Assembly (NCBI RefSeq): GCF_015160855.1
Contig: NZ_CP063373.1
Coordinates: 9,151,001 to 9,215,000 of the forward strand
Length of the DNA stretch: 64,000 nucleotides
Origin: Streptomyces ferrugineus
Lineage (GTDB): Bacteria > Actinomycetota > Actinomycetes > Streptomycetales > Streptomycetaceae
Reading direction: 5' to 3'
A program made the translations under genes and the position numbers. This document shows positions 60,820 through 64,000 of the stretch, piece by piece. Numbering within the stretch: position 1 is the first letter of the stretch; every line of letters begins with the position of its first letter. Below the pieces are notes generated by a model that worked only from the letters and a program-made list of their open reading frames with translations, did no database searches and had not been told where the DNA came from.

Positions 60820-60842
60820 GACCGTCGCCTCAGGCGGCGGTC
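60820..60842. other. rplJ-rplL intercistronic stem-loop
   Basis: GACCGTCGCC and GGCGGCGGTC pair over 10 bp with a TCA loop (one C-A mismatch in the minus-strand RNA). A weaker GCGGGC/GCCCGC stem follows. It could set the L10:L12 ratio or be a processing site. Confidence 0.4.
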
Positions 60843-60857
60843 ATCGTGCGAGCCGAA

Positions 60858-61388
60858 TTACTCGGCACCGCCCTGCTCGTCCTGCTTGGCGCGAAGCGCG
60901 TCCACGGTGCGGACGAGCTTCGACGGGAGCGCCTGGAAGACCTGAGCAGCCTGCGTCTGCTTGCCCTTCAGGGCGCCCGCCAGCTTGGCGAGCAGAACCT
61001 CGCGGGACTCGAGGTCCGCAAGCTTCTTGATCTCGTCGGCGGACAGCGCCTTGCCATCAAGGACACCGCCCTTGATGACGAGACTCGGGTTGTCCTTGGC
61101 GAAGTCACGAAGACCCTTCGCCGCCTCGACCGGGTCACCGGTCACGAAGGCGACGGCCGACGAACCCGAGAAGAGATCGTCGATCGCGGTGATCCCGGCC
61201 TCGTTGGCCGCAATCTTGGTCAGGGTGTTCTTCGCCACACGGTAATGAGCGTTCTCACCGAGTGAACGACGCAGCTGCTGGAGCTGCGCCACGGTGAGAC
61301 CGGTGTACGCGGTGATGACGGCGCCGTTGGAGTTGCGGAACTTGTCCCGCATCTCCTCAACGGCATCGACCTTGTCAGGCCTCGCCAT
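60858..61388 (-). CDS. rplJ: 50S ribosomal protein L10 (uL10)
   Basis: The 176-residue stalk base starts [20 protein letters not shown] and has [15 protein letters not shown] and a C-terminal helix that binds L12 dimers ([20 protein letters not shown]). The ATG at 61386-61388 is preceded by AAGGAGG, which is buried in a helix. L10 (with L12) is the usual autoregulator of its own leader. Confidence 0.98.
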   Translation of the reverse strand: MARPDKVDAVEEMRDKFRNSNGAVITAYTGLTVAQLQQLRRSLGENAHYRVAKNTLTKIAANEAGITAIDDLFSGSSAVAFVTGDPVEAAKGLRDFAKDNPSLVIKGGVLDGKALSADEIKKLADLESREVLLAKLAGALKGKQTQAAQVFQALPSKLVRTVDALRAKQDEQGGAE

Positions 61389-61397
61389 GAGCCTCGG

Positions 61398-61438
61398 CCT
61401 CCTTCCGGGTGATTCGGACCGCGCGGACCCGAAGGAGG
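61398..61438 (-). promoter_or_regulatory. Helix sequestering the rplJ Shine-Dalgarno sequence
   Basis: In minus-strand RNA CCUCCUUCGGGU (61427-61438) pairs with ACCCGGAAGGAGG (61398-61410) over 12 bp with one bulged G and a 16-nt loop. The SD AAGGAGG of rplJ is fully paired. Confidence 0.6.
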
Positions 61439-61445
61439 ACTGGGG

Positions 61446-61479
61446 AAAACGAAACGCCCCGGCGCAGGCGCTCGGGGCG
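61446..61479 (-). terminator. Attenuator terminator in the rplJ leader
   Basis: CGCCCCG and CGGGGCG pair, with an inner GCG/CGC, and are followed on the RNA by UUUCGUUUU. U-tracts are rare at streptomycete terminators, so this one looks like a true intrinsic attenuator about 60 nt before rplJ. Confidence 0.6.
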
Positions 61480-61554
61480 GACTCGACCGGTCGCGCGTAC
61501 GTGGACGTACGCACTCCGGGAGCTCTTCCACTGTTACCTGCGCGGGTCGTCCGC
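61477..61554 (-). promoter_or_regulatory. L10-type leader fold upstream of the attenuator
   Basis: A long-range stem GCGGACGACC / GGUCGAGUCCGC (61545-61554 with 61477-61488) encloses a 9-bp GC hairpin and the loop AACAGUGGAAGAGCUCC. Its 3' strand shares nucleotides 61477-61479 with the attenuator stem, so the two folds compete. Confidence 0.45.
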
Positions 61555-61630
61555 GTTGTCAGCGGATCCTTCGGCCACCGCACCCTCTCTCGAGCGCACG
61601 GCAACGACCAGCGGTCTTTGGCTTCTGTAG

Positions 61631-61660
61631 AGAGTACGGGACGCTGTCACCGTCAAGCAA
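61631..61660 (-). promoter_or_regulatory. Promoter of rplJL
   Basis: TTGCTT (61655-61660), 18 nt, TACTCT (61631-61636) on the minus strand. An overlapping TTGACG would be only 14 nt away. The leader is about 235 nt. Confidence 0.55.
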
Positions 61661-61667
61661 ATCGGCC

Positions 61668-62480
61668 CTACGTGCCGTCGAGCGCCCCCCGCTTCAGCAG
61701 GTCCTTGAGGTCCGCCGTGTCCCCCTCCGGGGGCTTGTGGACCGCGGCCTGCACGCCGTAGTCGCTGTAGTACGCGGTCTGGGTCAGCGCTCCGGTGGCC
61801 GTACGGCCCTTCTCGACCTTCTTGACCAGCAGGTCCCGGTCGTCCACCCATATGTCGACGGTCTGTGTGGTGGCGCCCTCCACCCGCACGGTGCCGGAGT
61901 AGCGCGTGGTGCGCACGCCGCTCACCGTCTCCTCGCCGACCTTGCGCACGTCCGTGGAGGACAGCAGCAGCTTCACCGATGTGTGCGGGGCGTTGCCGCG
62001 CATCTGCTCGGCGAGATCGGCTCCGGAGCTGCCGGCGAGGTTCTTCAGGTCGTCGTAGGCGTACTTGATCCAGTGCTTGCCGTCGGCCTTCTCGGCGAAG
62101 GCCTCGCCCATGCGGGCGTAGTAGGCGTCGGGGAGGTAGCGCGCCTCCATCGACGTGGTGCCGAGCCGGCGCATCGTCTCGGCCGTGGTGCCGCCCGTGT
62201 AGGTGATCGTCAGGGTGCCGGTGAGGCCGTCGCCCCAGGCGAGGGTGCCGTGCGCCTTCATGGACAGCGCGGAGCCGACGGTGGTCGTGGACTTCACCCG
62301 GGCGGAGTCGGCCCGGTCGGTGGAGCGCTCCACGGTGCGCAGGGCGGCCGTCACGGCGCGGGAGGGCGTAGGGCGGTCCTCCTCGTCGGGGCGGTCGGAG
62401 GAGGTGCAGGCGGCCAGGGCCGTCAGCGCGGTCAGCAGCGCGATCCAGAACGCCGACCGGCGCGCCCTCGTGCTCGTCAT
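61668..62480 (-). CDS. Lipoprotein, LppX/LprAFG-like
   Basis: The 270-residue protein has a lipoprotein signal (WIALLTALTALAAC, Cys25) and an exported domain with strands typical of LppX_LprAFG lipid-carrier proteins (MEARYLPDAYYARMGEAFAE, VRTTRYSGTVRVE, VDIWVDDRDLLVKKVE, YYSDYGVQ). It sits between rplA and rplJ, a conserved place in streptomycetes. GGGGGG precedes the ATG. A role in glycolipid transport is inferred from the family. Confidence 0.85.
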   Translation of the reverse strand: MTSTRARRSAFWIALLTALTALAACTSSDRPDEEDRPTPSRAVTAALRTVERSTDRADSARVKSTTTVGSALSMKAHGTLAWGDGLTGTLTITYTGGTTAETMRRLGTTSMEARYLPDAYYARMGEAFAEKADGKHWIKYAYDDLKNLAGSSGADLAEQMRGNAPHTSVKLLLSSTDVRKVGEETVSGVRTTRYSGTVRVEGATTQTVDIWVDDRDLLVKKVEKGRTATGALTQTAYYSDYGVQAAVHKPPEGDTADLKDLLKRGALDGT

Positions 62481-62549
62481 TCGTCCCCCCTGTGCGAATC
62501 CCGTGAATGCACGCTAACCCAGGGGACCGACAAACGGAGGAGAGAAGGG

Positions 62550-62587
62550 GACGGGCCCCGCACCCGGGAAGGGGTGCGGGGCCCGTC
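62550..62587 (-). terminator. Terminator after rplA
   Basis: A perfect 16-bp stem (62550-62565 with 62572-62587) and a 6-nt loop lie 23 nt after the rplA stop. Confidence 0.85.
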
Positions 62588-62610
62588 GTCGAGCCTGGTG
62601 AGCCGTGGGC

Positions 62611-63336
62611 TCAGACCGCGGCCGGGTCCTCCTCGACGAGGAGGTTGCGGGTGCGGTTCGGGTCGACCGGGATGCCGGGGCCCATCGTGGTGGTGATGGC
62701 GGCCTTCTTGATGTAGCGACCCTTGGCGGCGGACGGCTTCAGACGGAGGATCTCCTCCAGCGCGGCGCCGTAGTTCTCCACCAGCTTGGTGTCGTCGAAG
62801 GACGCCTTGCCGATGATGAAGTGCAGGTTCGAGTGCTTGTCGACGCGGAACTCGATCTTGCCGCCCTTGATCTCGGTCACGGCCTTGGCCACGTCCGGGG
62901 TCACGGTGCCGGTCTTCGGGTTCGGCATCAGACCACGCGGGCCGAGGACACGGCCGAGGCGGCCGACCTTGCCCATGAGGTCCGGGGTGGCGACGACGGC
63001 GTCGAAGTCCAGGCGGCCCTTCGAGACCTCGTCGATCAGCTCGTCGGCGCCGACGATGTCGGCGCCCGCGGCACGCGCGGCCTCGGCACGGTCACCGGTC
63101 GCGAAGACCAGGACCCGGGCGGTCTTACCGGTGCCGTGCGGAAGGTTCACGGTGCCACGGACCATCTGGTCGGCCTTACGCGGGTCGACACCCAGACGGA
63201 AGGCGACCTCGACGGTGCCGTCGAACTTGGTCGTGGACGTCTCCTTGGCGAGACGGACGGCCTCGAGCGGGGCGTAGAGCTTGTCCCGGTCGACCTTGGC
63301 GTCCGCAGCGCGGAGAGACTTGCTGCGCTTGCTCAC
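62611..63336 (-). CDS. rplA: 50S ribosomal protein L1 (uL1)
   Basis: The 241-residue L1 of the E-site stalk has [40 protein letters not shown] and [19 protein letters not shown]1 usually represses its own rplKA mRNA. It follows rplK by 78 nt. Confidence 0.99.
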   Translation of the reverse strand: MSKRSKSLRAADAKVDRDKLYAPLEAVRLAKETSTTKFDGTVEVAFRLGVDPRKADQMVRGTVNLPHGTGKTARVLVFATGDRAEAARAAGADIVGADELIDEVSKGRLDFDAVVATPDLMGKVGRLGRVLGPRGLMPNPKTGTVTPDVAKAVTEIKGGKIEFRVDKHSNLHFIIGKASFDDTKLVENYGAALEEILRLKPSAAKGRYIKKAAITTTMGPGIPVDPNRTRNLLVEEDPAAV

Positions 63337-63414
63337 TACTGCTCCTGTGGTGTCTTAGGAGTTGTGGTCCGGGCCGAGCAGGCCCCGCCACTCACTTCTG
63401 CTCGGGGGTTGAGG

Positions 63415-63849
63415 TCAGCCCTCGACCGTGATGCCCATGGAACGGGCGGTGCCGGCGATGATCTTCGCGGCGGCGTCCAGGTCGTTGGCGTTGAGGTCGG
63501 GCATCTTGGTGGTGGCGATCTCGCGGACCTGCGCCTCGGTGATCTTGGCGACCTTGGTCTTGTGCGGCTCGCCGGAGCCCTTCTCCACGCCCGCGGCCTT
63601 GAGGATCATCTTGGCGGCCGGCGGCGTCTTGGTGATGAAGGTGAAGGAACGGTCCTCGTAGACCGTGATCTCCACCGGGATGACCCAACCGCGCTGCGAC
63701 TCGGTCGCGGCGTTGTAGGCCTTGCAGAACTCCATGATGTTGACGCCGTGCTGACCCAGCGCGGGGCCGACCGGCGGAGCCGGGTTGGCGGCACCGGCCT
63801 GGATCTGGAGCTTGATGAGCCCCGTGACCTTCTTCTTCTTGGGAGGCAT
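63415..63849 (-). CDS. rplK: 50S ribosomal protein L11 (uL11)
   Basis: The 144-residue L11 of the GTPase centre starts [20 protein letters not shown] and has the Pro-rich thiostrepton-site helix [20 protein letters not shown]. It is needed for RelA activation. No relC-type deletion is present. GGAG precedes the ATG. Confidence 0.99.
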
Positions 63850-63892
63850 GCTCTCTCCGGGTCCTTAGTGAGAGGTGTTCCGCCGCCATCCG

Positions 63893-63912
63893 TACCGCTG
63901 GCCACCTGGAAC
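63893..63912 (-). promoter_or_regulatory. Ribosomal leader box 2-like match in the rplK leader
   Basis: TACCGCTGGCCACCTGGAAC on the plus strand aligns with the rpsL box TACAGCTAACCTGGAAC with a 3-nt insertion. It lies 43 nt before the rplK start. Confidence 0.35.
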
Positions 63913-63952
63913 GGTGAGCTTCCGGATCATCCGGATGGAGGCATACCGCACA

Positions 63953-63980
63953 ACGATAACGGGTAACGCGTCAGGGCCAA
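63953..63980 (-). promoter_or_regulatory. Candidate promoter of rplKA
   Basis: TTGGCC (63975-63980), 16 nt, TATCGT (63953-63958) on the minus strand. The leader would be about 95 nt. Confidence 0.45.
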
Positions 63981-64000
63981 AACCGGCAGCTCAGGCGCCC

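Noticed and set aside
61398..61604. N-terminal extension of rplJ to 61604
   Set aside because: The extra residues correspond to the structured leader with the attenuator; L10 begins at [10 protein letters not shown].

Overview
The window is chromosomal DNA of a Streptomyces or a very close relative. The evidence is the very high GC content, frequent GTG and TTG starts, promoters of the TTGACC / TANNNT type, and streptomycete-typical proteins (1161-residue RpoB from a TTG start, 37-residue L36, 73-residue IF-1). It carries almost the whole ribosomal-protein / RNA-polymerase superregion, nearly all transcribed from the minus strand. Read in the direction of transcription (high to low coordinates) the core runs: rplK-rplA; a lipoprotein gene; rplJ-rplL; rpoB-rpoC; a DUF1707 gene; the str operon rpsL-rpsG-fusA-tuf; the S10 operon rpsJ to rpsQ; the spc operon rplN to rplO; secY-adk-map; infA-rpmJ-rpsM-rpsK-rpoA-rplQ; truA; rplM-rpsI; glmM.

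Two accessory blocks interrupt this conserved order. Between tuf and rpsJ (32751-46651) lies an 11-gene minus-strand Wzx/Wzy-type exopolysaccharide operon: an initiating glycosylphosphotransferase, a CDP-alcohol phosphotransferase, a WcaF-like acetyltransferase, two GT4 glycosyltransferases, a GDP-mannose 3,5-epimerase-like enzyme, Wzy, a Wzz-like protein with a degenerate P-loop, Wzx, a secreted beta-propeller/FN3 protein and a cytidylyltransferase. One secreted-protein gene is divergent from it. Between truA and rplM (5989-14817) lies a poly-gamma-glutamate (PGA) type locus: capA, a tandem sensor-HAMP membrane protein without an output domain, capB with a long low-complexity tail, capC and an NlpC/P60 protein. 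A lipoprotein gene diverges from capA with overlapping 5' ends. The left edge holds an acyl-CoA carboxylase beta subunit followed by a truncated fatty-acyl-AMP ligase, an arrangement like AccD4-FadD32.

The non-coding DNA is informative. Recognisable promoters precede rplM, secY, rpsJ, rpsL, tuf, rpoB and rplJ. Strong inverted-repeat terminators follow rpsI, rplQ, rplO, tuf, rpoC, rplL, rplA, the exopolysaccharide operon and the NlpC gene. The most interesting signals are a nearly identical 25-nt hairpin plus a second conserved box in the leaders of both rpsL and rpsJ, with weaker matches of the second box before rplK and rplM, and a structured rplJ leader that contains a U-tract attenuator and a helix burying the Shine-Dalgarno sequence.
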